DNA of 64,000 bases from Streptomyces olivochromogenes (lineage in GTDB: Bacteria; Actinomycetota; Actinomycetes; Streptomycetales; Streptomycetaceae), in NCBI RefSeq assembly GCF_001514115.1, contig NZ_KQ948452.1, positions 412,460 to 476,459 on the forward strand. Reading direction: 5' to 3'. Below the pieces are notes generated by a model. It was not told the origin of the DNA, made no database searches, and was given only the letters and a program-made list of their open reading frames with translations. How positions within the stretch are numbered: the first letter of the stretch is position 1; each line of letters begins with the position of its first letter. Shown piece after piece: positions 36,090 to 45,520 of the stretch. The position numbers were made by a program, and so were the translations under genes.

Positions 36090-36811
36090 GCAAGCTCGAA
36101 CTCCTCCCCGCCGTCGACGTCCGCGACGGCCAGGCCGTCCGGCTCGTGCACGGCGAGTCCGGGACGGAAACTTCTTACGGCTCCCCCCTCGAGGCCGCCC
36201 TCGCCTGGCAGAGCTCGGGCGCCGAGTGGCTGCACCTCGTCGACCTGGACGCCGCGTTCGGCACCGGCGACAACCGCAAGCTCATCGCCGAGGTCGCCGG
36301 CGCCATGGACATCAAGGTCGAGCTGTCCGGCGGCATCCGCGACGACGACACGCTCGCCGCGGCCCTCGCCACCGGCTGCACCCGGGTCAACCTCGGCACC
36401 GCCGCCCTGGAGACCCCGGAGTGGGTCGCCAAGGTCATCGCCGAGCACGGTGACAAGATCGCGGTCGGTCTCGACGTACGCGGCACGACGCTGCGCGGCC
36501 GCGGCTGGACCCGCGACGGCGGCGACCTCTACGAGACGCTGGAGCGCCTCAACGCCGAGGGCTGCGCGCGCTATGTCGTCACGGACATCGCCAAGGACGG
36601 CACGCTGCAGGGCCCGAACCTGGAACTGCTGCGCAATGTGTGCGCCGCGACGGACCGCCCGGTGGTCGCGTCGGGCGGGGTCTCCTCCCTGGACGACCTG
36701 CGCGCCATCGCCGAGCTCGTGCCGCTGGGCGTCGAGGGCTCCATCGTCGGCAAGGCCCTCTACGCGAAGGCGTTCACCCTGGAAGAGGCGTTGGAGGCGG
36801 TAGCCAAGTGA
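36086..36811 (+). CDS. priA: Bifunctional phosphoribosyl isomerase A (HisA/TrpF)
   Basis: A 241-aa (beta/alpha)8 isomerase. The start ([21 protein letters not shown]) and the [14 protein letters not shown] phosphate site match HisA. In Streptomyces and mycobacteria the same protein, PriA, also performs the TrpF reaction (phosphoribosylanthranilate isomerase). The window contains trpE, trpC, trpB and trpA but no trpF, consistent with that role. GTG 36086 overlaps the hisH stop, and its own stop overlaps the next start. Bifunctionality here is inferred from the family. Confidence 0.93.
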   Translation: MSKLELLPAVDVRDGQAVRLVHGESGTETSYGSPLEAALAWQSSGAEWLHLVDLDAAFGTGDNRKLIAEVAGAMDIKVELSGGIRDDDTLAAALATGCTRVNLGTAALETPEWVAKVIAEHGDKIAVGLDVRGTTLRGRGWTRDGGDLYETLERLNAEGCARYVVTDIAKDGTLQGPNLELLRNVCAATDRPVVASGGVSSLDDLRAIAELVPLGVEGSIVGKALYAKAFTLEEALEAVAK

Positions 36812-37221
36812 GCGACGTACGACGTGTCACGACCGGCGCGCCCTGGGAGGACGCCTTCGGCTACTCCCGCGCGGTGGAGCTGCCGAACGGCCTGGTGCTG
36901 GTCGCCGGCTGCACCTCCGTGATCGACGGAGCGATCGTCGACGGCGACCCGTACGAACAGGCGGTCAACTCCTTCAACGCCGCGTTCGCCGCGTTGCAGC
37001 AGCTCGGCCTCGGCCGTGACGACGTCGTCCGTACGCGCATGTACATCACCCACGCCCGGGACGTGGAGGAGGTCGGACGCGCCCACAAGGAGCTGTTCGA
37101 CACCGTCCGTCCCGCCGCGTCCATGATCATCGTCTCCGGCTTCGTGGACTCGCGACTGGTCGTCGAGGTCGAGGTGGAGGCGTTCCGCTCCGGCGGGGAA
37201 GACGGAGTGTCCGCAGCATGA
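36808..37221 (+). CDS. RidA family protein
   Basis: A 137-aa YjgF/YER057c/UK114 protein. RidA proteins hydrolyse reactive enamine/imine intermediates such as 2-aminoacrylate from PLP enzymes. The motif [23 protein letters not shown] includes the substrate-binding Arg, and [26 protein letters not shown] is the conserved C-terminus. GTG 36808 overlaps the priA stop, and the stop overlaps hisF (ATGA). Its place between priA and hisF is characteristic of the Streptomyces his cluster. A specific role in the pathway is not proven. Confidence 0.9.
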   Translation: MSDVRRVTTGAPWEDAFGYSRAVELPNGLVLVAGCTSVIDGAIVDGDPYEQAVNSFNAAFAALQQLGLGRDDVVRTRMYITHARDVEEVGRAHKELFDTVRPAASMIIVSGFVDSRLVVEVEVEAFRSGGEDGVSAA

Positions 37222-37973
37222 CCCTTGCCGTACGAGTCATCCCATGCCTGGACGTGGACAACGGCCGGGTCGTCAAGGGCGTCAACTTCCAGAACCTGCG
37301 TGACGCGGGCGACCCCGTCGAGATGGCCAAGGTGTACGACGCCGAGGGCGCCGACGAGCTGACGTTCCTGGACATCACCGCGTCCTCGGGCAACCGCGAG
37401 ACCACCTACGACGTGGTGCGCCGCACGGCCGAGCAGGTCTTCATCCCGCTCACCGTGGGCGGCGGCGTACGCACCGCCGAGGACGTCGACAAGCTGCTGC
37501 GGGCGGGCGCCGACAAGGTCGGGGTCAACACGGCCGCGATCGCCCGGCCCGAGCTCATCCGGGAGATCGCGGAGCGGTTCGGACGGCAGGTGCTGGTGCT
37601 GTCGGTGGACGCCAGGCGCACTCCCGCGGGGACCTTCGAGGTCACCACCCACGGCGGGCGCAAGGGCACCGGCATCGACGCGGTCGAGTGGGCCCACCAG
37701 GCCGCCGAGCTGGGCGCGGGCGAGATCCTGCTCAACTCGATGGACGCGGACGGCACGAAGGACGGCTACGACATCGAGATGATCGAGGCCGTCCGTAAGC
37801 ACGTCACCGTGCCTCTCATCGCCAGCGGGGGCGCGGGCCGGCTCGCCGACTTCCCGCCCGCCATCGCCGCGGGCGCCGACGCGGTGCTCGCCGCGTCCGT
37901 CTTCCACTTCGGGGATCTGCGGATCGGCCAGGTGAAGGAGGCGCTGCGGGGGGCGGGGCGACCCGTTCGCTGA
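37218..37973 (+). CDS. hisF: Imidazole glycerol phosphate synthase, cyclase subunit
   Basis: A 251-aa (beta/alpha)8 lyase that, with HisH, converts PRFAR and ammonia to imidazole glycerol phosphate and AICAR. It starts [24 protein letters not shown] (catalytic Asp). [15 protein letters not shown] and [16 protein letters not shown] bind the two phosphates. It is the last gene of the operon and is followed by a terminator at 37998. Confidence 0.96.
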   Translation: MTLAVRVIPCLDVDNGRVVKGVNFQNLRDAGDPVEMAKVYDAEGADELTFLDITASSGNRETTYDVVRRTAEQVFIPLTVGGGVRTAEDVDKLLRAGADKVGVNTAAIARPELIREIAERFGRQVLVLSVDARRTPAGTFEVTTHGGRKGTGIDAVEWAHQAAELGAGEILLNSMDADGTKDGYDIEMIEAVRKHVTVPLIASGGAGRLADFPPAIAAGADAVLAASVFHFGDLRIGQVKEALRGAGRPVR

Positions 37974-37997
37974 CGTCGGCGGTGCACCCAGTGCGCT

Positions 37998-38026
37998 GAG
38001 CCCCGGTCACCGGGTGGCCGGGGCTC
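37998..38026 (+). terminator. Terminator of the his operon
   Basis: GAGCCCCGG (37998-38006) pairs with CCGGGGCTC (38018-38026), and an inner TCACC/GGTGG-like pairing extends it. The stem begins 25 nt after hisF and is followed by GCTTGTGG. Confidence 0.7.
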
Positions 38027-38036
38027 GCTTGTGGGC

Positions 38037-38095
38037 AGATGCGAAAGATAAGTTGCGCAAAATCTGTTGTGCAATTTTTCTTTCGTATCTACGGT
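38037..38095 (+). promoter_or_regulatory. Large inverted repeat and promoter of the ArsR/MFS operon
   Basis: Arms 38037-38060 and 38067-38090 form a 24-bp inverted repeat with only four mismatches and a six-base centre. They contain two TTGCGCAA/TTGTGCAA half-sites. Within it, TTGTGC (38067-38072) and TACGGT (38090-38095) are spaced 17 nt as -35 and -10, and transcription would start about at the ATG 38103. The region is strikingly A/T-rich. It is a natural autoregulatory operator for the ArsR-type protein. Confidence 0.65.
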
Positions 38096-38102
38096 TGGGG
38101 AC

Positions 38103-38690
38103 ATGGCAAGCAAGGAGAACCGCCGGATCACGGACATGGGCACGCTCAAGGCGCTGGCCCATCCGTTGCGGATGAAGCTCTACCGGGGGCTCATCGTGGC
38201 CAGGGTCGCCACCGCCTCCCAGCTGGCGGAGCAGGTGGACGAGGCCGTCTCACTGGTCAGCTACCACCTGCGCAAGCTGGCCGAGCACGGCGTGATCGAG
38301 GAGGCGCCGGCACAGAGCGCCGACGGTCGGGAGCGCTGGTGGCAGCCCGCCTCCGACGGGGTCAGCATCCGCGACGAGGACTTCCGCGGCGCGCCGGAGA
38401 AGGCCGCTGTGTACACCGCGGCCAGTCGGCTCTTCTCCGAGCAGCGCGCCGACCTGTACCGCCGTTACCTCGACGAACGCGCTCACTGGACGCCCGAGTG
38501 GAACCGCGCCGCCGAGTCCTCCGAGTCCGCGATGCGGCTGACGGCCGGTGAGCTGTCCGAGCTGGTCGCGGACATGCAGGCCCTGTTCAAGGCCTACACG
38601 GAGCGGGGCCGGGCCGCCGAGGAGGCCGGTGACACCGAAGGCCGCGAGAACGTCGCGGTGCACACGTACGCCTTCCCGTTCCGCGTCTGA
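38103..38690 (+). CDS. ArsR-family winged-helix transcriptional regulator
   Basis: A 195-aa regulator. Residues about 10-85 form the winged HTH: MGTLKALAHPLRMKLYRGL, ATASQLAEQVDEAVSLVSYHLRKLAEHGVIEEA. The C-terminal 100 residues are an extension with a WW/RDEDFR and FPFRV pattern found in Streptomyces regulators paired with MFS exporters; no metal-binding ELCVCDL motif is seen. ATG 38103 follows a -10 box by seven bases, so the mRNA is probably leaderless. It precedes the MFS gene by 69 nt, a classical regulator-transporter pair. Confidence 0.88.
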   Translation: MASKENRRITDMGTLKALAHPLRMKLYRGLIVARVATASQLAEQVDEAVSLVSYHLRKLAEHGVIEEAPAQSADGRERWWQPASDGVSIRDEDFRGAPEKAAVYTAASRLFSEQRADLYRRYLDERAHWTPEWNRAAESSESAMRLTAGELSELVADMQALFKAYTERGRAAEEAGDTEGRENVAVHTYAFPFRV

Positions 38691-38759
38691 GCCGCGTCCG
38701 AGCCGGGTCCGGTCCAGGTCCCGGTCCGGGTCCGAGCCGGGTCTGAGAGGACACACCCC

Positions 38760-40004
38760 ATGAGCGTCACCGCAGTGCGGTCGGGCGCGGCCGACGAACG
38801 GCCCGCCCACCGTGACCCCAACGTGCTGCGCTGGCTCGGCGCGTACACCTCGTCGGCGATCGGCGACAACGTCTACTACATCGCCCTGTCCTGGGCCGCC
38901 GTCCAGGCCGGGACACCCGCGCAGGCCGGGCTAGTGACGGCCGCCAGTGCCGTGCCCCGCGCCCTGCTGATGCTCGGCGGGGGAGTGGTCGCCGACCGGT
39001 TCGGGCCGCGTCGCGTGGTCGTCGGCAGCGGCGCGGTGCGCTGTGCCCTCGTCCTGACCGCCGCCGGGCTGCTCCTCGCGACCAGCCCCGGACTCTGGGC
39101 GCTGGGCGCGGTGGCCGTGCTCTTCGGGGTCGTGGACGCCGTCTTCCTGCCCGCCGCGGGCGCTCTCCCCGCCCTGCTGGCCCCCCGGAGCCAGCTCGCC
39201 CGGGTCCAGGGCATGCGGGGCCTCGCGACCCGGCTCGCCACCGTCCTCGGCGGCCCGCTCGGCGGCCTGGGCGTGGCCCTCGGCGGTACCGCCGGAGCGT
39301 TCGGACTGGCCGCGCTGCTGATCGGGGTGTCCCTGCCGATGCTGCTGACCATACGGGTCGGGCGGTTGCCCGCGGACGACGACAAGGCGCGCGGAGCGGT
39401 CATGGCCGAACTCCGGGACGGGCTCCGGCGCATCCGCCGACACCCGGTGCTCCGCCCGTTGGTGCTCGCCATCGCCGTCTCCGACCTGGGGTTCGTCGGA
39501 CCGATGAACCTCGGCCTGACCCTGCTCTCGCAGCAGCGCGGCTGGGGGTCCTCCGGGATGGGCTGGGTGCTCGCCGGGTTCGGGACCGGCGCGGGTGCGG
39601 CGTCCCTGCTGCTCGCCCTGCGGGGGTGGGTGCCGCGCGCCGGACTCGTGATGGCGGTGACGGCCGTCGCGAGCTCGGTGGCCATCGGGGGGCTCGCGCA
39701 GGTGGAGTCCGTCGCCGCCGGGGCCTGCGTGGCCCTGTGCGTCGGACTGCTGGCCGGGCTGGGCGGGGCCCTGAGCGGCGCGCTGGTGCAGGCGCAGACC
39801 GAACCCGCCTACGCCGGTCGTGTCATCTCGGTCTCGACCCTGGTCGGCTTCGGCGTCGCGCCGCTCACCTTCCCGGTGGTCGGCTGGGCCGTCGACCGGT
39901 GGGGCACCGGCCCGGTCTTCACGGCCTGCGCCGCGATCTGCGCCCTGAGCGGGATCATCGCCCTCTGCTCCCGGCCTCTGCGCCGCGCCGAGCTGCCACG
40001 CTGA
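38760..40004 (+). CDS. MFS transporter, probable drug exporter
   Basis: A 414-aa protein with about 12 transmembrane helices and the MFS loop GGGVVADRFGPRRVVVGSG between helices 2 and 3 (motif A). It is of the enterobactin-exporter/MdfA-like (MFS_3) type seen in many antibiotic producers. GAGAGGA precedes ATG 38760. The 69 nt before it repeat GTCCGAGCCGGGTC twice (38696 and 38731). The ArsR-type regulator upstream probably controls it. Substrate unknown. Confidence 0.88.
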   Translation: MSVTAVRSGAADERPAHRDPNVLRWLGAYTSSAIGDNVYYIALSWAAVQAGTPAQAGLVTAASAVPRALLMLGGGVVADRFGPRRVVVGSGAVRCALVLTAAGLLLATSPGLWALGAVAVLFGVVDAVFLPAAGALPALLAPRSQLARVQGMRGLATRLATVLGGPLGGLGVALGGTAGAFGLAALLIGVSLPMLLTIRVGRLPADDDKARGAVMAELRDGLRRIRRHPVLRPLVLAIAVSDLGFVGPMNLGLTLLSQQRGWGSSGMGWVLAGFGTGAGAASLLLALRGWVPRAGLVMAVTAVASSVAIGGLAQVESVAAGACVALCVGLLAGLGGALSGALVQAQTEPAYAGRVISVSTLVGFGVAPLTFPVVGWAVDRWGTGPVFTACAAICALSGIIALCSRPLRRAELPR

Positions 40005-40068
40005 GCAGGCCGCTCGGGGCCCTGGCAGGTGCGGCGGTCCGGAGCCGCACCCGGTTCGGTGAGCTCGC

Positions 40069-40704
40069 TCAGAGACCCAGCTGCTTCGTCTCGCTCAGTT
40101 TCGCGATCGCGTCCTTGTCGCCCTCCAGCTCCACGTCGGCCGTCTTCTGCCGGCCGAGGGCGAACATCAGCAGCTCCGAGGGCTCGCCGGTCACCGTCAC
40201 CACCGGTGTGCCCCGGTGGGCGACCGCCGTCTGGCCGTCCGGGCGGCGCAGCACCAGGCCGGTCGGGGCGCCACGGCCGGCGAGGCGGGCGGTGCGCTCC
40301 AGACGGGACCACAGGGCGTCCTGGAAGACCGGGTCCAGCGGGCGCGGCGTCCAGTCCGGCTGGGCCCGCCGCACGTCCTCGGTGTGGACGTAGAACTCGA
40401 CCGTGTTCGACGCCTCGTCGATCTGCTTCAGCGCGAAGGGCGAGAAGCGGGGCGGGCCCGTACGGATCAGCTGGATCAGCTCCTCGTACGGCTTCTCGGC
40501 GAACTCCGCCTGCACCCGCTCCAGACGCGGCGCGAGCTGTTTGAGCAGCAGCCCGCCCGCGGCGTCCGCGCGGCGCTCGCGCACCACCACGTGCGCGGCG
40601 AGATCACGGGTGTTCCAGCCCTCGCACAGGGTCGGGGCGTCCGGGCCCTCGGCCTCCAACAGGTCGGCGAGGAGAAGTCGTTCACGCTTGGCATGGGTCG
40701 ACAT
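40069..40704 (-). CDS. TIGR03085 family metal-binding protein
   Basis: A 211-aa member of the DinB/maleylpyruvate-isomerase N-terminal superfamily, TIGR03085 group. The N-terminus [45 protein letters not shown] has the helical bundle with the LCxGWxxxDLAAH metal site, and [15 protein letters not shown] supplies another His. Relatives use mycothiol as a cofactor or bind Zn. ATG 40704 is chosen over 37 extra upstream codons that overlap the hisI promoter. It lies on the opposite strand to both neighbours. Substrate unknown. Confidence 0.85.
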   Translation of the reverse strand: MSTHAKRERLLLADLLEAEGPDAPTLCEGWNTRDLAAHVVVRERRADAAGGLLLKQLAPRLERVQAEFAEKPYEELIQLIRTGPPRFSPFALKQIDEASNTVEFYVHTEDVRRAQPDWTPRPLDPVFQDALWSRLERTARLAGRGAPTGLVLRRPDGQTAVAHRGTPVVTVTGEPSELLMFALGRQKTADVELEGDKDAIAKLSETKQLGL

Positions 40705-40823
40705 GCCAGCAAGCCTACGACCGCCCCAGGAGCCCGCCCAGTGGACATCGGCGTTCAGGGGCGCACGGTCCGGCCTGTGGACAACCGGCGGGTGCGTCCC
40801 ACGGGCGCGGCACAATGGTCGGC

Positions 40824-41249
40824 ATGACCAGCACGCCCCAGCCCAGCAGCCCCAACGGCCTGGATCCCGAGATCGCCGCGCGCCTCAAGCGCAGCGCCGA
40901 CGGACTCGTCCCCGCCATCGCCCAGCAGTACGACACCGGTGAGGTGCTGATGCTCGGCTGGATGGACGACGAGGCACTGCACCGCACGCTCACCACGGGC
41001 CGCTGCACGTACTGGTCGCGCAGCCGCCAGGAGTACTGGGTGAAGGGCGACACCTCCGGCCACTTCCAGTGGGTGAAGTCCGTGGCCCTGGACTGCGACG
41101 CCGACACGATCCTGGTCCAGGTCGACCAGGTGGGCGCCGCCTGCCACACGGGCGCCCGTACCTGCTTCGACGAGGACGTGCTCCTCAAGGAGGCGGCCTC
41201 CGTGGACACCCAGGACGCCGATTCCGGCGTACCGTCACTGGATCAGTAA
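40824..41249 (+). CDS. hisI: Phosphoribosyl-AMP cyclohydrolase
   Basis: A 141-aa enzyme for the third step of histidine synthesis, using Mg and Zn. Motifs: [37 protein letters not shown], with [13 protein letters not shown] (Asp and Cys metal ligands) and [12 protein letters not shown]. It is the monofunctional form without a HisE domain. ATG 40824 is preferred: CACAAT at 40812-40817 is a -10-like box and there is no Shine-Dalgarno, so a leaderless mRNA is likely. Its place 11 nt before trpE links histidine and tryptophan genes. Confidence 0.94.
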   Translation: MTSTPQPSSPNGLDPEIAARLKRSADGLVPAIAQQYDTGEVLMLGWMDDEALHRTLTTGRCTYWSRSRQEYWVKGDTSGHFQWVKSVALDCDADTILVQVDQVGAACHTGARTCFDEDVLLKEAASVDTQDADSGVPSLDQ

Positions 41250-41260
41250 GGTCAGCCGCC

Positions 41261-42739
41261 ATGGACCTCGAGACGTTCCGCAAGCTGGCCACCGACCGCC
41301 GTGTCATCCCCGTCAGCCGCAAGCTCCTCGCCGACGGCGACACGCCGGTCGCGCTGTACCGCAAGCTGGCCGCCGAGCGCCCCGGCACCTTCCTCCTGGA
41401 ATCCGCCGAGAACGGCCGCTCCTGGTCCAGGTACTCCTTCATCGGCGTCCGCAGCCAAGCCACCCTGACCGCGCGCGACGGGCAGGCCCACTGGCTCGGC
41501 ACCCCGCCCGTCGGCGTCCCCGTCGACGGGGACCCGCTGGCCGCCCTGCGCGCCACCATCGAGGCCCTGCACACCCCGCACGGAGAGGGCCTGCCCCCGT
41601 TCACCGGCGGCATGGTCGGCTACCTCGGCTACGACATCGTGCGCCGCCTGGAGAAGATCGGCCCCGGCGAGCGGGACGACCTGCAGCTCCCCGAGCTGAC
41701 CATGCTGCTCACCAGTGACCTCGCCGTCATGGACCACTGGGACGGCTCGGTCCAGCTGATCGCCAACGCGATCAACCACAACGACCTCGACACGGGCGTC
41801 GACGAGGCCTACGCGGACGCGGTCGCCCGCCTCGACGCCATGGAGGCCGACCTCTCCCGCGCGGTCTCCCAGCCGCCCGCCGCGCTCCCGCCCTCCGAGC
41901 TGCCCGAGTACACCGCCCTGTGGGGCGGCCCGGACTTCCAGGACGCCGTCGAGGACATCAAGGAGCGCATCCGGGCGGGCGAGGCCTTCCAGGTCGTCCC
42001 CTCCCAGCGCTTCGAAACGCCGTGCACGGCAAGCGCGTTGGACGTCTATCGCGTACTGAGGGCGACCAATCCCTCCCCGTACATGTACCTCTTCCGCTTC
42101 GACGGCTTCGATGTCGTCGGCTCGTCTCCCGAGGCCCTGGTCAAGGTCGAGGACGGGCAGGCGATGGTGCACCCCATCGCGGGCACCCGGCCGCGCGGCG
42201 CCACCGTCCAGGAGGACCAGGCCCTCGCCGACGAGCTGATCGCCGACCCCAAGGAGCGCGCCGAGCACCTGATGCTCGTCGACCTGGGGCGCAACGACCT
42301 GGGGCGGGTCTGCGAGCCCGGCTCCGTCGAGGTCGTCGACTTCATGTCCATCGAGCGCTACTCGCACGTGATGCACATCGTGTCCACCGTGACCGGACGC
42401 GTCGCGGCGGGCCGTACGGCCTTCGACGTGCTCACCGCCTGCTTCCCGGCCGGCACCCTCTCCGGCGCCCCCAAGCCGCGCGCGATGCAGATCATCGACG
42501 AACTCGAACCGTCCCGGCGGGGACTGTACGGCGGCTGCGTCGGCTACCTCGACTTCGCCGGCGACTCCGACACCGCCATCGCCATCCGCACGGCCCTGCT
42601 GCGCGGCGGCACCGCGTACGTCCAGGCGGGCGCCGGAATCGTCGCCGACTCGGACCCCGTCGCCGAGGACGACGAGTGCCGCAACAAGGCCGCCGCGGTC
42701 CTGCGCGCGGTGCACACCGCCAACCGGCTCGGCCGGTAG
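41261..42739 (+). CDS. trpE: Anthranilate synthase component I
   Basis: A 492-aa chorismate-using enzyme that makes anthranilate with the glutaminase TrpG (not in this window). Motifs: [18 protein letters not shown] (tryptophan feedback site, LLES), [43 protein letters not shown] and [15 protein letters not shown]. So both regulation and catalysis seem intact. ATG 41261 starts 11 nt after hisI, with only AAGG as ribosome binding site. I find no leader peptide or attenuator in the space available. A terminator follows at 42797. Confidence 0.96.
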   Translation: MDLETFRKLATDRRVIPVSRKLLADGDTPVALYRKLAAERPGTFLLESAENGRSWSRYSFIGVRSQATLTARDGQAHWLGTPPVGVPVDGDPLAALRATIEALHTPHGEGLPPFTGGMVGYLGYDIVRRLEKIGPGERDDLQLPELTMLLTSDLAVMDHWDGSVQLIANAINHNDLDTGVDEAYADAVARLDAMEADLSRAVSQPPAALPPSELPEYTALWGGPDFQDAVEDIKERIRAGEAFQVVPSQRFETPCTASALDVYRVLRATNPSPYMYLFRFDGFDVVGSSPEALVKVEDGQAMVHPIAGTRPRGATVQEDQALADELIADPKERAEHLMLVDLGRNDLGRVCEPGSVEVVDFMSIERYSHVMHIVSTVTGRVAAGRTAFDVLTACFPAGTLSGAPKPRAMQIIDELEPSRRGLYGGCVGYLDFAGDSDTAIAIRTALLRGGTAYVQAGAGIVADSDPVAEDDECRNKAAAVLRAVHTANRLGR

Positions 42740-42796
42740 CGGGCGGCGGAATCCGGGTTCTGCCGTACGAGTTCGGGCGATAGGACGAGGGTCACG

Positions 42797-42828
42797 TGAA
42801 CCCCGGGTGACGGTTCGCCCGGGGTTCA
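42797..42828 (+). terminator. Terminator of hisI-trpE
   Basis: TGAACCCCGGG (42797-42807) and CCCGGGGTTCA (42818-42828) are perfect 11-bp arms with a 10-nt loop, 57 nt after the trpE stop and just before the next promoter. Confidence 0.75.
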
Positions 42829-42844
42829 GGCGATAGTGGACTAC

Positions 42845-43489
42845 GTGACAGCTGTACCTTCCCCCCGATCCGAAGCCGCGGGACCCGCCCGGTCCGGCCG
42901 CCGCAGCCTTGCCGTCGCCCTGCTCAGCGGCGCCCTCGGCGCGGCCGTGGCGCTGCTCTCCACCCGGCAGAGCTGGTCGGAGGGCACCGCGACGGTGGCC
43001 GGCGGCGCCTTCCCGCTGACCGCCAAGGGCAGCGACGTCACGGGCGTACCCGCGGCGCTCGCCATAGTGGGCCTCGCCGCACTCGTCGCCGTCTTCGCCG
43101 TCCGCAGCTCCGGGCGCTACCTCGTCTCCGCCCTGCTCGCGCTCTCCGGCGCGGGCACGGTCGTGGCGGCGGTGCTCGGCGCGAGCGACAGGTCCGCCCT
43201 CGACGAGAAGGCCGCGGCCGCCTCCGGCGACACCGCCGCCACCGCGAACGCCCTCAGCCACACCGCCTGGCCCTACGCGGCCGCGGCGGGCGGCGCGCTC
43301 ATCCTCCTCGCGGGGCTGCTCGCGCTGCGCTACGGACGGCTGTGGCCCGCGATGTCCGGCCGCTACGAGCGCGACGGCACGCCCCGGCCGCGCAAGGCCA
43401 AGCCGGTCGACCCCGACCGGCCCGAGGACATCTGGAAGGCGCTCGACCGGGGCGAGGACCCGACGGGACCGGATCCCGCCGGGACCTAG
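42845..43489 (+). CDS. Trp-biosynthesis-associated membrane protein (TIGR02234)
   Basis: A 214-aa integral membrane protein of the TIGR02234/Trp_oprn_chp family, found next to trpE in actinobacteria. Four helices are visible (about 20-40, 60-80, 90-108 and 140-160). A Trp-containing STRQSWSEG segment follows helix 1. The C-terminal tail is charged (DPDRPEDIWKALDRGEDPT). GTG 42845 is used; GATAGT at 42832-42837 ends seven nt before, so it may be leaderless. GTG 42836 would overlap that box. The function is not established. Confidence 0.87.
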   Translation: MTAVPSPRSEAAGPARSGRRSLAVALLSGALGAAVALLSTRQSWSEGTATVAGGAFPLTAKGSDVTGVPAALAIVGLAALVAVFAVRSSGRYLVSALLALSGAGTVVAAVLGASDRSALDEKAAAASGDTAATANALSHTAWPYAAAAGGALILLAGLLALRYGRLWPAMSGRYERDGTPRPRKAKPVDPDRPEDIWKALDRGEDPTGPDPAGT

Positions 43490-43510
43490 GACCGGAATCG
43501 GCAGACCGGG

Positions 43511-43528
43511 CCGGGCCCTTCGGCCCGG
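43511..43528 (+). terminator. Short hairpin after the TIGR02234 gene
   Basis: CCGGGCC-CTTC-GGCCCGG: seven base pairs closed by a stable CTTC-type tetraloop, 21 nt after the stop. It is followed by GGACATTGG. Confidence 0.55.
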
Positions 43529-43657
43529 GACATTGGTCGTGACGTGCAGAATGTGACGTGGCAGTCGCCACCCCGCGCTCCCGCCGCAGGCGTGTGTACG
43601 GGAGAATGGACGATGAGCGTCCGACTCACACACGTAATCAGCAACGAGGAGCAAGTC

Positions 43658-43909
43658 ATGGCGGGCAGCAGCCACGGTCACACCCCGGCCGCCTGGACCG
43701 GTGTCATCATCGCCTTCATCGGTTTCTGCGTCGCGGGTGCCTTCATGGTGATGGCCAACCCGCTGGGCTTCTGGGCCGGCATGATCATCGTCGTTCTCGG
43801 CGGTGTCGTCGGTATGGCCATGCGCGCGGCGGGCCTCGGCCAGCCGAAGAGGACCGCGGCCCCGGCCGTCGCGCACCCGGTCCGCGAGGCCGTCGGCGCC
43901 GAGAGCTGA
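43658..43909 (+). CDS. HGxxPAAW family small membrane protein
   Basis: An 83-aa protein bearing the family-defining HGHTPAAW motif at residues 6-13, followed by two hydrophobic helices (TGVIIAFIGFCVAGAFMVMA and GMIIVVLGGVVGMAMRAAG). It ends with a short basic tail. ATG 43658 has a good AACGAGGAGC site; longer readings from 43544 are rejected. Such proteins lie in the trp region of Streptomyces genomes; the role is unknown. A strong terminator follows. Confidence 0.88.
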   Translation: MAGSSHGHTPAAWTGVIIAFIGFCVAGAFMVMANPLGFWAGMIIVVLGGVVGMAMRAAGLGQPKRTAAPAVAHPVREAVGAES

Positions 43910-43923
43910 CCCCCAGGGCTTCT

Positions 43924-43963
43924 CGAGAGGCGGTCCCGGCACTCCCGCCGGGACCGCCTCTCG
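43924..43963. terminator. 17-bp stem terminator after the HGxxPAAW gene
   Basis: Perfect arms 43924-43940 and 43947-43963 around ACTCCC. The stem starts 15 nt after the stop. No T-tract. Confidence 0.8.
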
Positions 43964-44031
43964 CGCGTCCGCCCCGGGCGCGCCGCGCCCGCGACGAGCG
44001 CGGCACGCCCGGGACGGGCAGAATGCGACGG

Positions 44032-44475
44032 GTGAACGCCGAAACCCGGAGGGTGACGCGGCCCCGACCTGCCCAGTGGGTCGTGCCGCGGCGGCTCGTC
44101 GTCCCCCTGGGGACGCTCGCGGCCGTCGCAGGCGCCTTCGCGTTCGTCGGGGCCGTGGACCCCAACCAGCCCGGGCACTACCCCGTCTGCCCGCTGCTGC
44201 GCTACACGGGCCTGTACTGCCCCGGCTGCGGCGGTCTGCGCGGCGCGCACGCCTTCGTGCACGGGGACTTCGCGGCGGCGCTCACGGACAACGCGCTCGC
44301 CTTCGCGGGCTACTTCGTCTTCGCGGTGGTGTGGACCCTCTGGGCGGTCCGCTCGGCGCGCGGACGGCCGCTGCGCATCGACCTGGGGCCCGTGCACCTG
44401 TGGAGCGCGGGCGTGTTGCTCCTGGTCTTCACCGTTGTCCGGAACCTGCCCTTCGGCGGCTGGCTGCACCCTTGA
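44032..44475 (+). CDS. DUF2752 domain membrane protein
   Basis: A 147-aa membrane protein of the DUF2752 family, recognised by CPLLRYTGLYCPGCGGLRGAHAFVHGDF (CPGCG motif, which could bind metal) followed by hydrophobic helices. Three transmembrane segments are likely (about 23-42, 85-107 and 120-138). GTG 44032 is chosen because CAGAAT (44019-44024) lies seven nt before it as a leaderless promoter. ATG 44023 overlaps that box. Function unknown. It precedes trpC by 160 nt. Confidence 0.85.
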   Translation: MNAETRRVTRPRPAQWVVPRRLVVPLGTLAAVAGAFAFVGAVDPNQPGHYPVCPLLRYTGLYCPGCGGLRGAHAFVHGDFAAALTDNALAFAGYFVFAVVWTLWAVRSARGRPLRIDLGPVHLWSAGVLLLVFTVVRNLPFGGWLHP

Positions 44476-44634
44476 TCAAATGGCAAACGTCCAGGTAGTG
44501 GGACCGGCGTCAACCGGATGTGAAGCCTAGCCCTTCCTCCGGATACCATCGGGAGTGACCCATCACGGCCGTCGGGACGACGACCTGGGGTCGACAGGCT
44601 CAACCGTTCACCGTCAGGGAAGGGGGCCGCTCGC

Positions 44635-45444
44635 GTGAGTGTGCTCGACGAGATCATCGACGGAGTCCGTGCCGACCTCGCGGAGCGGCAGGCGCGCGTC
44701 AGCCTCGACGAGCTCAAGGAGCGCGCGGCGAAGGCTCCCGCGGCCAAGGACGGCCTGGCCGCCCTGCGTGGCGACGGCGTCAAGGTCATCTGTGAGGTCA
44801 AGCGCTCCAGCCCGTCCAAGGGCGCGCTCGCCGCGATCGCCGACCCCGCGGCCCTGGCCGCGGACTACGAGGCGGGCGGCGCGGCCGTCATCTCGGTCCT
44901 GACCGAGCAGCGCCGCTTCGGCGGCTCGCTGGCCGACCTGGAGGCCGTCCGCGCCCGGGTCGACATCCCCGTGCTCCGCAAGGACTTCATCGTCACGTCG
45001 TACCAGCTGTGGGAGGCCCGCGCGTACGGCGCCGACCTCGCGCTGCTGATCGTGGCCGCCCTCGACCAGGCCGCCCTGGAGTCCCTCATCGAGCGCGCCG
45101 AGTCCATCGGGCTCACGCCGCTCGTCGAGGTGCACGACGAGGACGAGGTCGAGCGGGCGGTGGACGCCGGGGCGAAGGTCATCGGCGTCAACGCGCGCAA
45201 CCTCAAGACCCTCAAGGTGGACCGCACCACCTTCGAGCGGGTCGCTCCCGAGATCCCGTCCGGCCTCGTGAAGGTCGCCGAGTCCGGCGTCCGCGGGCCG
45301 CACGACCTCATCGCCTACGCCAACGCCGGCGCCGACGCGGTCCTGGTGGGCGAGTCCCTCGTCACCGGCCGCGACCCGAAGACGGCGGTCGCCGACCTCG
45401 TCGCAGCCGGGGCCCACCCCGCGCTGCGCCATGGACGGAGCTGA
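44635..45444 (+). CDS. trpC: Indole-3-glycerol phosphate synthase
   Basis: A 269-aa (beta/alpha)8 enzyme that closes the indole ring of CdRP. Motifs: [15 protein letters not shown] (catalytic Lys), [42 protein letters not shown] and SGVRGPHDL. It is monofunctional (no TrpF domain). GTG 44635 has AGGGAAGG upstream. GATACC near 44560 is a possible -10, giving a leader of about 70 nt, in which I see no Trp-codon peptide. It heads trpC-trpM-trpB-trpA. Confidence 0.96.
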   Translation: MSVLDEIIDGVRADLAERQARVSLDELKERAAKAPAAKDGLAALRGDGVKVICEVKRSSPSKGALAAIADPAALAADYEAGGAAVISVLTEQRRFGGSLADLEAVRARVDIPVLRKDFIVTSYQLWEARAYGADLALLIVAALDQAALESLIERAESIGLTPLVEVHDEDEVERAVDAGAKVIGVNARNLKTLKVDRTTFERVAPEIPSGLVKVAESGVRGPHDLIAYANAGADAVLVGESLVTGRDPKTAVADLVAAGAHPALRHGRS

Positions 45445-45520
45445 CACCCCGGTGCACAGCGCGCCCCACGCCACCGCCGTCCCCCGTCCGGGCCCACGCC
45501 CCGACGGGGGAGTGGCGTGC

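Noticed and set aside
38691..38759. Extra small gene between the ArsR and MFS genes
   Set aside because: Only 69 nt, made largely of the repeat GTCCGAGCCGGGTC with no start and ribosome binding site pair other than that of the MFS gene.
44476..44634. Tryptophan attenuator before trpC
   Set aside because: No short frame with Trp codons and no terminator/antiterminator pair could be found in the 159-nt leader region.
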